The position numbers and the translations under genes are program-made. This document shows positions 34,606 to 43,519 of a stretch of DNA of 49,697 bases, piece by piece. The notes below the pieces were generated by a model. The model saw only the letters and a list, made by a program, of their open reading frames with translations. It was not told the DNA's origin and searched no databases. Source of the DNA: Thermodesulfobacteriota bacterium (GTDB taxonomy: Bacteria > Desulfobacterota_D > UBA1144 > Nemesobacterales > UBA2774); NCBI GenBank assembly GCA_021604765.1, contig BQJP01000003.1:78081-127777 (forward strand). Direction: 5' to 3'. Each line of letters opens with the position of its first letter. Position 1 is the first letter of the stretch.

Positions 34606-35610
34606 TTATTCACTCCCAAGAAATTTGGGATCAATTGCGTTTCTAAACCCTTCTCCCAGAAGGTTAAATGAAGTAACAGTTACAAATATAGCCGCACCGG
34701 GAAATAGGACAAGCCACCAGGCGAAATCCACATATCTTTGCGACTGGGATAGGATATCTCCCCAACTAGGTTCAGGTGGAGGAACCCCAAATCCAAGAAA
34801 GCTAAGACCTGATTCTACTAAGATGGCCCCTGCTATCCCGAAAGAAACATCTACCAATACTGGAGCAAGGGAATTTGGAAGCATATGCTTCATCATAACT
34901 CTCCAATCGTTTCCCCCAAGTGCAACTGCGGCATCTACGTAATCAAATTTTCTAAGCTGTAAGAACTGTCCTCTTATTAAACGAGCTATACCCGTCCAGC
35001 TTGTGGCCCCTATTACTATCATTATGTTATAAATACTTGGGTCTCTAAACGCTAAAATTGTTAGAATTAGAAAGAAAACCGGAAATGTCATCATTACTTC
35101 AAAAAGCCTGGAAACTATAAAATCAATTGTGCCGCCATAATATCCGGCGATCGCTCCTAGTAAAATTCCTATGAAAGCTGCTATTCCCACTGCAACAAAT
35201 CCGATTGATAGAGAGATTCTTGCCCCATGAATCATTCGGCTAAGTACATCTCTTCCCCTATCATCAGTTCCAAATAAGTGCTCTTTTGAAGGTGGCGTGA
35301 GTACAGACAGTAAATCATTTTCTGTGGGGCTATATCTGACTGGCGGGAAGATAGCAAAATCCCCCTTTGGCAAGTTCTTATCAAGCTGCTTGAAATCGGT
35401 TCCAAAAAATTCGCTATATCTAAAGAGGACTGGGAAGTAATATTCATTTTGGTATTTAAGGATTATTGGTTTGTTTCCGGCTAGAAAGTTTTGAAATATA
35501 GCAATTCCGAAAAGGACAAGAACAATAACCAATGCGGTCATAGCAAGCTTGTCTTTCTTGAATTTCTGCCAAACGCTTCCCCAGTATCCTATACTCTTAG
35601 TCTCGGTCAC
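34606..35610 (-). CDS. Peptide ABC transporter permease (DppC/OppC type)
   Basis: A 334-residue inner-membrane permease with an N-terminal membrane helix (residues about 22-46), a periplasmic loop, and a core of five to six helices starting near FGTDDRGRDVLSRMIHGARIS. The EAA-like loop contacting the ATPase is YVDAAVALGGNDWRVMMKHMLPNS. The C-terminal SGLSFLGFGVPPPEPSWG is diagnostic of the DppC/OppC group. Its start overlaps the DppB-type gene by 4 nt. Confidence 0.93.
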   Translation of the reverse strand: MTETKSIGYWGSVWQKFKKDKLAMTALVIVLVLFGIAIFQNFLAGNKPIILKYQNEYYFPVLFRYSEFFGTDFKQLDKNLPKGDFAIFPPVRYSPTENDLLSVLTPPSKEHLFGTDDRGRDVLSRMIHGARISLSIGFVAVGIAAFIGILLGAIAGYYGGTIDFIVSRLFEVMMTFPVFFLILTILAFRDPSIYNIMIVIGATSWTGIARLIRGQFLQLRKFDYVDAAVALGGNDWRVMMKHMLPNSLAPVLVDVSFGIAGAILVESGLSFLGFGVPPPEPSWGDILSQSQRYVDFAWWLVLFPGAAIFVTVTSFNLLGEGFRNAIDPKFLGSE

Positions 35611-36608
35611 TTTTTAGCCTCAAAACTAATTCTGGGATCTACTAAAACGTATACTAAGTCTGCTATTAATATTCCAAATAAAGTCAGCACTGCTGAGATG
35701 GTTGCGATTGCCATAATCACCGGATAATCGCGGGAAAGAACCGCTTCAAAACCTAATTGCCCTATTCCTGGTATAGAAAAAATACTTTCTATAATTACGC
35801 TTCCACCTATCATTGCCGGAAGAATCCCTGCTAGAATTGTAATAATAGGAATAAGAGCATTCCTGAGGGCATGTTTTAAAAGTACTTTATGCCTCGGCAA
35901 TCCTTTCGCAGTAGCTGTTCTGACAAAATCCTCTCTTAGAACTTCTAAGAGGCTACCCTTTTGGAATCTTGATAGGTAAGCAAGGCTTCCATAGGTCAAA
36001 CAAAAAACAGGAAGCGCTATATGCCATAAAAAATTTATTGCTTTTTTAAAGAATGGATAGTTCTCTGCCCCTGGTGACAATATTCCGTAGACAGGGAATA
36101 TATCCCAGTAATCTCCTCCCCCAAGAAAGAAAATTAAGATCATTGCCATCCAAAAACTGGGGATAGAATATAAAATAAATAAAAAGAATGTGCTCACCCG
36201 TTCTGAGAACCTTCCATGCGAAACTGCGGCATAGACTCCTATAGGTATAGCTATCAAATAAATCAAAATTATAGAAATAATATTTAGAGTAAGTGTGATA
36301 GGAATTCTTTCGGCTATTTTGTTAATAACAGGCCGGTGGTCTTTATATGAACGACCAAAGTCTAAGGTAGCAATCTGTTTGACCCAGATCCAATATCTCT
36401 CATATATTGGTTTGTCCAGTCCATAGAGTTTTTTCGTTTCTTCTACAATCTGCTGTGTTATAGCTTCAGCCTGGATACCCTGGTCGAGCTGGAGTTTTCT
36501 TTCGACAGGATTTCCGGGAGCTAACTGAATAATAAAGAATGTAATGAGAGTTATCCCAAAAAGCGTTGGAATAAGTAACAGCAGTCTTTTGAATATATAG
36601 TCTCTCAT
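35607..36608 (-). CDS. Peptide ABC transporter permease (DppB/OppB type)
   Basis: A 333-residue permease. It starts with the family N-terminus MRDYIFKRLLLLIPTLFGIT and FFIIQLAPGNPVE. The EAA loop is FVRTATAKGLPRHKVLLKHALRNA and the C-terminus has SIPGIGQLGFEAVLSRDYPV. There is no Shine-Dalgarno at the ATG. A TATAAT (complement of 36629-36634) lies 20 nt upstream without a clear -35, so it may be read both from the binding-protein gene and from a local start site. Confidence 0.92.
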   Translation of the reverse strand: MRDYIFKRLLLLIPTLFGITLITFFIIQLAPGNPVERKLQLDQGIQAEAITQQIVEETKKLYGLDKPIYERYWIWVKQIATLDFGRSYKDHRPVINKIAERIPITLTLNIISIILIYLIAIPIGVYAAVSHGRFSERVSTFFLFILYSIPSFWMAMILIFFLGGGDYWDIFPVYGILSPGAENYPFFKKAINFLWHIALPVFCLTYGSLAYLSRFQKGSLLEVLREDFVRTATAKGLPRHKVLLKHALRNALIPIITILAGILPAMIGGSVIIESIFSIPGIGQLGFEAVLSRDYPVIMAIATISAVLTLFGILIADLVYVLVDPRISFEAKK

Positions 36609-36734
36609 GGTTCAAGTTGTGGAACAATATTATAGGGCTTTTAGAATAATAAGACTAATTTTATACCCAAATAGATGCGCTAATAAAAATATATTCAGAA
36701 AATAACCTTATAACTAGAGAGATTTTTTTATGAT

Positions 36735-38399
36735 CTATTCGCTGTATACCTGAAGCGGCAGCGGCACATACCATTCCACAGGGTCTATTCCTAAGGGATG
36801 TACTACTACATTTTCAAATCTTTTGTTAACAGCTACTGTTGACTTTCTGCAGAAAAGAAATGTATATGGTTGTTCCTCGTGAATGATTTCTGCAAATCTA
36901 TTGTAAAGCTGTTTTCTTTTTTCACGGTCAAATTCAGTTCTAGCTTCATTTATTAATTTGTCGACTTCTTGATTCTTAAATCCAATGAAATTAGAGCCGC
37001 TTTCAGCTTGAGTTGAACTCCATATTTGATATGGGTCGGATTCAACGCCCATAGACCAGGCAAGCGTAACAGCATCAAAATTCCTCTCTGTTAAACGAGT
37101 TGTGAATACCGCCCACTCTGTTTTTCTTATGTCCATTTGGATTCCAGTGTTATCTAGTTCTTCTTTAAGAATAGTCGCTATTTTCTCTCCTGTTTCCGAG
37201 CCTCCGGGGATTAGAAACTCAAAGGCAAATTTCACACCGTCTTTATCTCTGATTCCATCCCCATCACTGTCCACCCATCCGGCTTCTTTTAACAGTTGTT
37301 CAGCTTTTTGTGGATTATATTCAAGTGGTTCAATGGATTTATCATATTCGGGGCTATTTATGTAAAATGGATTTGTTACAATTGCGCCAAGATTATAGAG
37401 TATTTTATTAAGAATAAGTTCTCTGTTTACCAGGTGAGTCATGGCAGTTCTGACTTGTTTATCAGCAAAAAAAGGTTTTTTTGAGTTCCATCCAATATAG
37501 CTGTAGTTCGGAGTGAAGTAGCTTAATTTATCATAACCCTCTTGAAACGCAGATGAGTTTGTTTGTCTTTCCCATTGAATAGGTGTCAAACCGGAAACAT
37601 CTAAATCTCCTCGTTTTAATACCTGGAAGGCAACAGTGTTATCCGTGATGATCTTAAAAACTATTCTATCAAGATTAGGTTTTTCTCCCCAGTAATCCTG
37701 ATTTTTTTCAACAACAATATCTCTACCAGTTGTCCATTTAACAAACTTATAAGGTCCAGTACCAATTGGAGCTCTTCCTGCGGGGTTTGTATTAAAATCA
37801 CCTTCATCAAAAATATGCTTTGGTACTATTGGCATTCCCCCACAGAACTCAAGAGCAAGGAAATAAGGTCTGGCATATGTGAATTCAACTGTTAAATCAT
37901 CTATAGCTTTGACGTCCTTTATTTCCTGGAAATAGCTTCTTAACTGTGGAGTATCCACTTTGGGGTTCATTATTGTTTTATATGAAAAGACAACATCTTC
38001 AGAAGTGAACGGAGTTCCGTCGTGCCATTTGATGCCCTCTCTTATTTTGAAAGTATATTTTAGTTTGTCTTCTGATATTTCCCATGATTCAGCAAGGAGT
38101 GGGTCTAATTCTAGGGTTTCATTATTTCTTTCAATTAAAGTTTCATATATCTTTCCGTTATTTACAGTGCTTTCGTATGCATCACTTGCAGTAATAGGGT
38201 TTAGTGTTGCTGGCTCAGCATTTAAGTGATAGATAAGCCAGTCGCCTTCAACTGGTTCAGAGCTAGAAGCAGTTTTTGATGCTGATTGTCCTTCTTTAGC
38301 CTCTTCTGTCTTTTTCGAATTGTCATTCCCGGAGCTGCATGCAATCAGGGTCGACACTATAGCTATATTAAGAATTGTAATAAGTGTAAGTCTTAACAA
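36735..38399 (-). CDS. Family 5 solute-binding lipoprotein of the peptide importer
   Basis: A 554-residue extracytoplasmic binding protein. The signal ends in the lipobox STLIAC, so the mature protein is a lipoprotein beginning with Cys, followed by a Ser/Lys/Glu-rich linker. The family 5 core includes GDWLIYHLNAEPATLNP, WHDGTPFTSEDVVFSY and GTGPYKFVKW. It also has a VDSDGDGIRDKDG loop that resembles a calcium-binding motif and is common in this family. The start is TTG at 38399 with GGAGA upstream. It is the first gene of the transporter, 126 nt before the DppB-type permease. Family 5 proteins bind peptides, but also nickel-chelates, opines and sugars. Confidence 0.92.
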   Translation of the reverse strand: MLRLTLITILNIAIVSTLIACSSGNDNSKKTEEAKEGQSASKTASSSEPVEGDWLIYHLNAEPATLNPITASDAYESTVNNGKIYETLIERNNETLELDPLLAESWEISEDKLKYTFKIREGIKWHDGTPFTSEDVVFSYKTIMNPKVDTPQLRSYFQEIKDVKAIDDLTVEFTYARPYFLALEFCGGMPIVPKHIFDEGDFNTNPAGRAPIGTGPYKFVKWTTGRDIVVEKNQDYWGEKPNLDRIVFKIITDNTVAFQVLKRGDLDVSGLTPIQWERQTNSSAFQEGYDKLSYFTPNYSYIGWNSKKPFFADKQVRTAMTHLVNRELILNKILYNLGAIVTNPFYINSPEYDKSIEPLEYNPQKAEQLLKEAGWVDSDGDGIRDKDGVKFAFEFLIPGGSETGEKIATILKEELDNTGIQMDIRKTEWAVFTTRLTERNFDAVTLAWSMGVESDPYQIWSSTQAESGSNFIGFKNQEVDKLINEARTEFDREKRKQLYNRFAEIIHEEQPYTFLFCRKSTVAVNKRFENVVVHPLGIDPVEWYVPLPLQVYSE

Positions 38400-38451
38400 T
38401 TTATAATCTCCTTAGAATTTGTAGTCTTGTTTATTCGTTTCCTTTCCCGCT

Positions 38452-39243
38452 CTATGAGTTATCTTCTGGATTATCAGGTTTGCTCTGAATAGCGTTAGAG
38501 AGCCCTTTTTCAAAAAACGGCTTGATTAGATCAAGAGGCAGTGGGAAGATGATTGTAGAACTCTGGTTGCTAGACATTTCGGTTAATGTTTGAAGAAATC
38601 TTAACTGAAGTGACATGGGACTACGGCCTAATATTTCTGAAGCTTCAGTTAATTTCTGCGCAGCCTGGTACTCACCTTCTGCACTAATTATCTTAGCCCT
38701 TCTCTCTCTTTCCGCTTCTGCTTGACGAGCCATAATTTGTTTCATATCTTCAGGAAGGTCAACATACTTTAATTCTACAAGAGTAACTTTTATTCCCCAA
38801 GCGTCTGTTTGTTTATCAAGAACATCTTGTAATTTTAAGTTCAATTTCTCTCTTTCTGCAAGGAGTTCGTCTAGTTCCACTTGTCCCAATACGCTTCTAA
38901 GAGTTGTTTGGGCTAATTGAGACGTTGCATAAAGAAAGTTTTCTACTTGAATTACCGCTTTTATTGGATCTACTACACGAAAATATACAACCGCGTTAAC
39001 TTTTACAGATACGTTATCTCTGGTGATTACATCTTGTGGAGGCACATCCATAGTAATAAGGCGAAGGCTGATCTTGGTCATCTTATCAACCATCGGTATG
39101 ATCCATTTAAATCCCGGTCCTTTAAGGTCGACAATTCTACCTAGTCTAAAAACTACGCCTCTTTCGTATTCGTTTAATATTTTAATTCCTGATAATATGA
39201 AAAGCGCTATAATTCCGACAAATATGATTACAGGTGAAAACAT
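38452..39243 (-). CDS. SPFH-domain membrane protein (stomatin/slipin)
   Basis: A 263-residue protein with one N-terminal membrane helix (residues about 4-20). The stomatin/prohibitin domain begins [18 protein letters not shown] and includes [20 protein letters not shown] and [11 protein letters not shown] helical coiled-coil part ([38 protein letters not shown]) follows. Such proteins form membrane microdomain scaffolds. In bacteria and archaea they are paired with an NfeD-type protease, as here (19 nt after it), and the protease can cut the stomatin C-terminus. The ribosome site is AGGAGG. Confidence 0.95.
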   Translation of the reverse strand: MFSPVIIFVGIIALFILSGIKILNEYERGVVFRLGRIVDLKGPGFKWIIPMVDKMTKISLRLITMDVPPQDVITRDNVSVKVNAVVYFRVVDPIKAVIQVENFLYATSQLAQTTLRSVLGQVELDELLAEREKLNLKLQDVLDKQTDAWGIKVTLVELKYVDLPEDMKQIMARQAEAERERRAKIISAEGEYQAAQKLTEASEILGRSPMSLQLRFLQTLTEMSSNQSSTIIFPLPLDLIKPFFEKGLSNAIQSKPDNPEDNS

Positions 39244-39262
39244 TTTGCTGCCTCCTGTTTTT

Positions 39263-40714
39263 TTAATTTATGACTTTTTCTACCTTTAGTTTGAAGCCTT
39301 TTTGAGATTCTACAACCTTTATCTTATCACCTTCTTTAATAAATTCATCACTAACAGCATCCCAATACTCACCCATTACATAAACTTTTCCACTCTCGCT
39401 AATATCTGATACGGCATCTCCAACTTCTCCCGTAATACTTTCCATGCCAACTTGAGGGCGTAAATTTTGAGCTTTTATTAAGTAAAACAGTACATATCCA
39501 AAAAAGAGAGCGATAGCGGCAGTTGATGCTATTACAACTCCATACCCTACCCTAATATCAGAGTCAGGCGTGTCAAAAAGAAGCAATGCTCCAAGGGCAA
39601 AGCTGATAGCACCGCCAGCAGTTAATAATCCGAAACTAGTGACATATACTTCCGTTATGAAAAGTGCAAGCGCGAGAACTAACAATACAACACCCGCATA
39701 ATTAAAAGGAAGAATTTGGAAAGAAACAAAACCCAGCATCAGGCATACGACGCCCGCAGCCCCTGGGAATATTAGGCCTGGATTGTAAAACTCGAGAAGG
39801 AGTCCAAGAGATCCTAGTGATAAAAGTAAAAATGCAATATCAGGCGTACTTAGGATATCAATTAATTTTTGCTTAATGCTCATTTCAACTCTGACTATTT
39901 GAGCATTTTTAGTTTGAAGAGTTATCTCACCTTGAGGTACTTTTACTTTCATACCATCAATTTGAAATTTTAAATCAGATAGACTTGGTGAAATTAAATC
40001 GATTACTTTTAATTCCAAAGCTTCTGTAGCTGTAATAGAATCACTCTCTCTGACTGCATCTATTGCCCACTCAACATTACGTCCTCTATGCTCAGCAATA
40101 CTTTCGATAAAAGATGACGCATAATTTTCTATTTTCTCACTCATGACGTCTTGATTTGATTTTGTATTGTCTACCGTTTCTGATTCTTTATCATTTTTTT
40201 CGGTCAATTTTTTTACTGGATCCTGGTCCTTTTTATCAGGCTGTCTACCGCCTGGACTAAGAGAAACTGGGGCTGCTGCCCCAATACTAGTACCAGGAGC
40301 CATAGCTGCAACATTAGCGGCGAGTGTGATAAACACCCCAGCAGAAGTAGCTGAAGCTCCACTTGGAGATACATAAACTACAGAAGGTATTGGAGAGTTA
40401 AGTAATAGTTTTACAATCTCTTTAGTTGATGTGAGTAGTCCGCCCGGGGTATCTAAAAGTATAATTAGTGCAGATGCCGACTCTTTTTCAGCTTCTTCAA
40501 ATCCGGCTCTTATATAGTCCAGTGTTGCAGGATTAATAGTGCCATTGATTTCAATTAGTACTATCTCACCCACTTCTGGTGTTTGTTTTAATTCTTGCTC
40601 ACTTTCATTAGTTTTTGTTTGGGCTGCCTCTTTTTTATTTTTGGTATCCGCGTAGCTAAAATAAAAGCTAATGAGTGAGAAAATAATTAACAGAATTGAT
40701 AGCGCTCTAAGCAT
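39263..40714 (-). CDS. NfeD-type membrane serine protease (stomatin partner)
   Basis: A 483-residue long-form NfeD. It has an N-terminal signal/membrane helix (residues 1-22), then a ClpP-like protease domain with [18 protein letters not shown]. The catalytic Ser is probably S124 in [11 protein letters not shown], and K194 in SEKIENYA sits where the Ser-Lys dyad lysine is expected. Between them is a hydrophilic charged insertion (residues about 153-190, rich in K, D, E and N). Four or five membrane helices (residues about 285-405) and a C-terminal OB-fold NfeD domain ([19 protein letters not shown]) follow. It is the upstream partner of the stomatin gene. The start has a GAGGT site and a predicted promoter at 40733-40761. 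Confidence 0.92.
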   Translation of the reverse strand: MLRALSILLIIFSLISFYFSYADTKNKKEAAQTKTNESEQELKQTPEVGEIVLIEINGTINPATLDYIRAGFEEAEKESASALIILLDTPGGLLTSTKEIVKLLLNSPIPSVVYVSPSGASATSAGVFITLAANVAAMAPGTSIGAAAPVSLSPGGRQPDKKDQDPVKKLTEKNDKESETVDNTKSNQDVMSEKIENYASSFIESIAEHRGRNVEWAIDAVRESDSITATEALELKVIDLISPSLSDLKFQIDGMKVKVPQGEITLQTKNAQIVRVEMSIKQKLIDILSTPDIAFLLLSLGSLGLLLEFYNPGLIFPGAAGVVCLMLGFVSFQILPFNYAGVVLLVLALALFITEVYVTSFGLLTAGGAISFALGALLLFDTPDSDIRVGYGVVIASTAAIALFFGYVLFYLIKAQNLRPQVGMESITGEVGDAVSDISESGKVYVMGEYWDAVSDEFIKEGDKIKVVESQKGFKLKVEKVIN

Positions 40715-40732
40715 ATTGTGACCTCAAGTAGA

Positions 40733-40761
40733 AGTTTAGCTTTCCCACGTACAATCTTCAA
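40733..40761 (-). promoter_or_regulatory. Predicted promoter of the nfeD-stomatin pair
   Basis: Minus strand: -35 TTGAAG (complement of 40756-40761), 17-bp spacer, -10 TAAACT (complement of 40733-40738). The start codon lies about 18 nt downstream with a GAGGT ribosome site. It shares the divergent region with the TPR gene promoter. Confidence 0.4.
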
Positions 40762-40814
40762 GCAAAATCAGTCCAATATACCTAGCATTCTTCCAATAAA
40801 TGCTTAACATGATC

Positions 40815-40842
40815 TTGTAATTATTTAAGCTCCGATTATAAT
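40815..40842 (+). promoter_or_regulatory. Predicted leaderless promoter of the TPR gene
   Basis: -35 TTGTAA (40815-40820), 16-bp spacer, perfect -10 TATAAT (40837-40842). The ATG at 40851 follows after only 8 nt (TTCCCCCT) with no Shine-Dalgarno, so the mRNA should begin at or next to the start codon. Confidence 0.5.
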
Positions 40843-40850
40843 TTCCCCCT

Positions 40851-41513
40851 ATGGCTACCAAAATTAAATATACAGAAAAAGAACTCAAACAGCCCGATGA
40901 ATTCAACAAGACTATTACGAGGGCAATTGATTTTACTGCGGATCATGCAAAAAAAATGCTAATAGGCGTAGTAGTTGTAATCGTGATTTTGTTCAGCGCT
41001 TTTTTTATAAATTCCAGTTCACAAAAAGAAGGTATTGAGGCAAATAATTCTTTTCAGAGCGCTTTATCTCTGTATGAAGCTGGAGATAGTGAAGGTGCAC
41101 TCAAGGGCTTTTTGGCTACTGCAGAACAATATCCAGGTCAAGGTATATCAAACATATCTTTGTACTATGCAGCTCTTATAAATTTTAACAATGGCAATTA
41201 TGGTGAATCAGTAAAATTGTTAAACAACTTTGAAGCTAATGAAGTAAATGAGCCTCTGTTGATTGATTCAGCAACCCTCACACAAGGACTTGCGTACTTT
41301 AATCAGAATGAATGGCAGAACGCTATAGACTATTTATCGAAGATAACAGATCCGTCTAGTCCATACGAAAGACAAGCAAAGCTACATATGGCTCTATCCT
41401 ATGAAAAATTAGGGGATACAGCTCGTGCAAATTCTATATTCGATCAAATGTATGAAAATCAAACTTCATTCAATCCTGGCTTATCTTCTGCAGGCCAAAC
41501 ACCTTCTAATTAA
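40851..41513 (+). CDS. Membrane-anchored tetratricopeptide-repeat protein (YfgM-like)
   Basis: A 220-residue protein with a charged cytoplasmic N-terminus and one membrane helix (residues about 37-54, MLIGVVVVIVILFSAFFI). An exported TPR-like part has helical repeats around NNSFQSALSLYEAGDSEGAL, YYAALINFNNGNYGESVKLL, LTQGLAYFNQNEWQNAIDYL and LHMALSYEKLGDTARANSIF. The single N-terminal anchor plus periplasmic TPR resembles YfgM, which acts with the Sec translocon and periplasmic chaperones. Identity with YfgM is inferred from architecture only. It is a single gene, divergent from nfeD. Confidence 0.82.
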   Translation: MATKIKYTEKELKQPDEFNKTITRAIDFTADHAKKMLIGVVVVIVILFSAFFINSSSQKEGIEANNSFQSALSLYEAGDSEGALKGFLATAEQYPGQGISNISLYYAALINFNNGNYGESVKLLNNFEANEVNEPLLIDSATLTQGLAYFNQNEWQNAIDYLSKITDPSSPYERQAKLHMALSYEKLGDTARANSIFDQMYENQTSFNPGLSSAGQTPSN

Positions 41514-41585
41514 ACATAATATTTTATTTTAAAATCGTAGGATAGGTTAAATCAGGTCAATGGTTGTACTGAATTAATTGGTTTG

Positions 41586-41825
41586 TTAAACAGGTTTTAC
41601 TTTGGATTTGAGAAGAATTTTAAGCCTATTTCTGATTTCTGGAGTAACAAATGGTTTGTTTTTAAGTTTACCGGTAATTTCAAGCATCCTTTTGTATGTG
41701 TTTACAAATGTCATGCATTCCGGACAGTCGCCCGTGTGTTTTTCTAGCTCTTTTAGAGTCTGAAGGTCCAATTCACAATCAATGTAACCCATAATATTTT
41801 CTACTACATCTTTGCACATAAACAT
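41586..41825 (-). CDS. Zinc-binding anti-sigma factor (zf-HC2/ZAS type)
   Basis: A 79-residue protein with the ZAS signature H30-x3-C34-x2-C37 (HTGDCPEC) and an N-terminal C4 that could complete a metal site. It also has Y14 in GYIDCELD, the usual YxDGEL-like element, with an extra Cys at 17. Such small cytoplasmic proteins hold an ECF sigma factor and in many cases release it on thiol oxidation. It has no membrane helix. It follows the sigma gene by 3 nt with a GGAGA site inside the sigma 3' end, so the pair is coupled. Confidence 0.88.
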   Translation of the reverse strand: MFMCKDVVENIMGYIDCELDLQTLKELEKHTGDCPECMTFVNTYKRMLEITGKLKNKPFVTPEIRNRLKILLKSKVKPV

Positions 41826-41828
41826 ATT

Positions 41829-42491
41829 TTATCTTCTCCATTCGTAGAAGTAGTCTGATAATTTATCACGTAAAAAAAGTCTCGCTCTGTGAAGTCTTGA
41901 TTTAACAGCAGGAATTGAAATTTCCAATATATTGCCAACCTCTTCATTTGAAAGACCTTCTATATCTCTTAGATGAAAAACTGTTCTATAAGACTCAGGC
42001 AATTCATTAATAGCTTTCTCAATTATTACTACAGCCTCTTTATTAAAAATAATTATGTCAGGTCTTGAGCTCCAGTCCTTATACATAATTCTCCCCATAA
42101 GCGTTCCTTTTTCGTCATATGGGGCATAGTTTTCAAGGCTAATGTTGTTTTCATGTTTTTTTTGCGAGCGTAAATACATGTAGCTCGTATTTACGGTTAC
42201 TCTGTAAAGCCAACTTGAGAATTTAGAGTCTCCTCTGAACGTATGTAATTTCTTTGTTAAAGTAAGAAATACTTCCTGAAAAACCTCTTCGGCATCACTT
42301 GTATTTCTTGTTATTCTTAACGCAAAACCATAAATTCTGTCTGAGTATCGGTTTACTATTTCTTCAAATGAGGACTCATCTCCCAATTGGGTAAATCTTC
42401 TTACGAGTTCATCGTCGGAGATGCCGGTTGTTTGCTCATTGTCATTGCTTACAATAACATTAATCAGCTTTTTAATAAACCCAATTTCCAT
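41829..42491 (-). CDS. ECF-subfamily RNA polymerase sigma factor
   Basis: A 220-residue group IV sigma factor. Region 2 has DELVRRFTQLGDESSFEEIV, YGFALRITRNTSDAEEVFQE and FSSWLYRVTVNTSYMYLRSQ. Region 4 has LPESYRTVFHLRDIEGLSNE and the helix-turn-helix GNILEISIPAVKSRLHRARL. There is an unusually long linker between regions 2 and 4 (about residues 115-150). Partner: the ZAS anti-sigma just downstream. Targets are unknown; ECF factors usually read their own promoter. A perfect 8-bp inverted repeat lies upstream at 42525-42553. The ribosome site is GAGAGGGGAA. Confidence 0.93.
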   Translation of the reverse strand: MEIGFIKKLINVIVSNDNEQTTGISDDELVRRFTQLGDESSFEEIVNRYSDRIYGFALRITRNTSDAEEVFQEVFLTLTKKLHTFRGDSKFSSWLYRVTVNTSYMYLRSQKKHENNISLENYAPYDEKGTLMGRIMYKDWSSRPDIIIFNKEAVVIIEKAINELPESYRTVFHLRDIEGLSNEEVGNILEISIPAVKSRLHRARLFLRDKLSDYFYEWRR

Positions 42492-42524
42492 CTTCCCCTC
42501 TCAAGTGTCAAAAAAATAGTGGGC

Positions 42525-42553
42525 GAATATTTTAAGCTTATATAGAAATATTC
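42525..42553. repeat. 8-bp inverted repeat upstream of the ECF sigma gene
   Basis: GAATATTT (42525-42532) and AAATATTC (42546-42553) are perfect inverted copies around a 13-nt centre that contains TATATA-like sequence. It lies 34-62 nt before the sigma ATG, where a promoter or operator would be expected. It is AT-rich, so chance is possible. Confidence 0.35.
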
Positions 42554-42585
42554 TTATATATTAGTTGATATAGTATAGGATGTTT

Positions 42586-43515
42586 CTAATTGGTAGAAGT
42601 TTCAGAATTGCAAATATATTTTTTTGAGAGTTGAAATACTCGGTCATGATTAGGAACGAAAACTCCGTCTTCATGGTTGCGCGATCTTATTAATACCTGG
42701 TCTGAACCGCAAGCAAATGTTAGTACTCGCGATTCTGATTCTTTAATCCCTATTAATTCTGGGCGGATAGATGATACATGTACAAAAATCGTGCCCTCAA
42801 ATTTATCTTTTTCGACTATATTATTCATTATAGAGTGAGGCAGGTGTAAATGTCCGGACAACCATAAATCAACTTGGTATTCTTTTAAAACATTGGTAAA
42901 CCTTTCAGAATTAATAACTTGACGGTCTCTAAAGGAAGAAAAAGGAATACCACTATCTTCAAGTGGGGCATGAGTTGTGACAACAATAATTTTGTCTTGG
43001 TTATTTATTACTAGATTCTTCCACCAAGCAAAAGTTTCATCCGATATCTCGGTTGGTTTTCCTCTCTCAGAATCGGACATGAAGATGAATAGGATATTAT
43101 CTTTTAGGATTGAATAATTAACCTCTTCTCTTAGTTTTTCTCTAAAGAGTTTTCCCTTATCAGCTATAAGGTCGTGGTTGCCTATAATCTCGTACCATTC
43201 TTCTATATATGAGGTGTTTCTGGTTTGTAAGTACCAATCAAAGGTTTCTTCAGTTGTTTTGTTTACTATGTCACCTGCAACGATTGCGAGATCAATATTT
43301 GGAACATTCTCGTTAATGTCTATTACGGCAAGCTCAAAAGCTTCCTCATGACTTTTCTTTGTCGGCTGAATATCTGCAAGTGCCCATACGCTTAAAGTTC
43401 TCTCAGGGTTAAACCAGTTAGCTTTTGAGTACTCATCGCCCGATGAATAACCTACATAGCAAGATGTCTGGATTAGAAATAATAGTAGTACGAGTGGTAT
43501 TAACTTTGTGGGCAT
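42586..43515 (-). CDS. Exported calcineurin-like metallophosphoesterase
   Basis: A 309-residue predicted exported protein with hydrophobic N-terminus LIPLVLLLFLIQTSC. C19 could be a lipid anchor, but the Gln at -3 is not a good lipobox. The phosphoesterase metal motifs are ADIQ (D48, with Gln at the usual His place), VAGDIVN, IGNHD, TTHAPLE and SGHLHLPH. The D-x-Q variant is known in some members of the family. It sits 4 nt after mtaB without a ribosome site, so it is probably translated by coupling. The substrate is unknown. It lies upstream of the sigma operon on the same strand (94 nt). Confidence 0.82.
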   Translation of the reverse strand: MPTKLIPLVLLLFLIQTSCYVGYSSGDEYSKANWFNPERTLSVWALADIQPTKKSHEEAFELAVIDINENVPNIDLAIVAGDIVNKTTEETFDWYLQTRNTSYIEEWYEIIGNHDLIADKGKLFREKLREEVNYSILKDNILFIFMSDSERGKPTEISDETFAWWKNLVINNQDKIIVVTTHAPLEDSGIPFSSFRDRQVINSERFTNVLKEYQVDLWLSGHLHLPHSIMNNIVEKDKFEGTIFVHVSSIRPELIGIKESESRVLTFACGSDQVLIRSRNHEDGVFVPNHDRVFQLSKKYICNSETSTN

Positions 43516-43519
43516 AAAT

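Noticed and set aside
34370-34942. 190-codon plus-strand frame across the dppD/dppC junction
   Set aside because: It spans the ends of two well-conserved transporter genes in antisense and resembles no protein I know.
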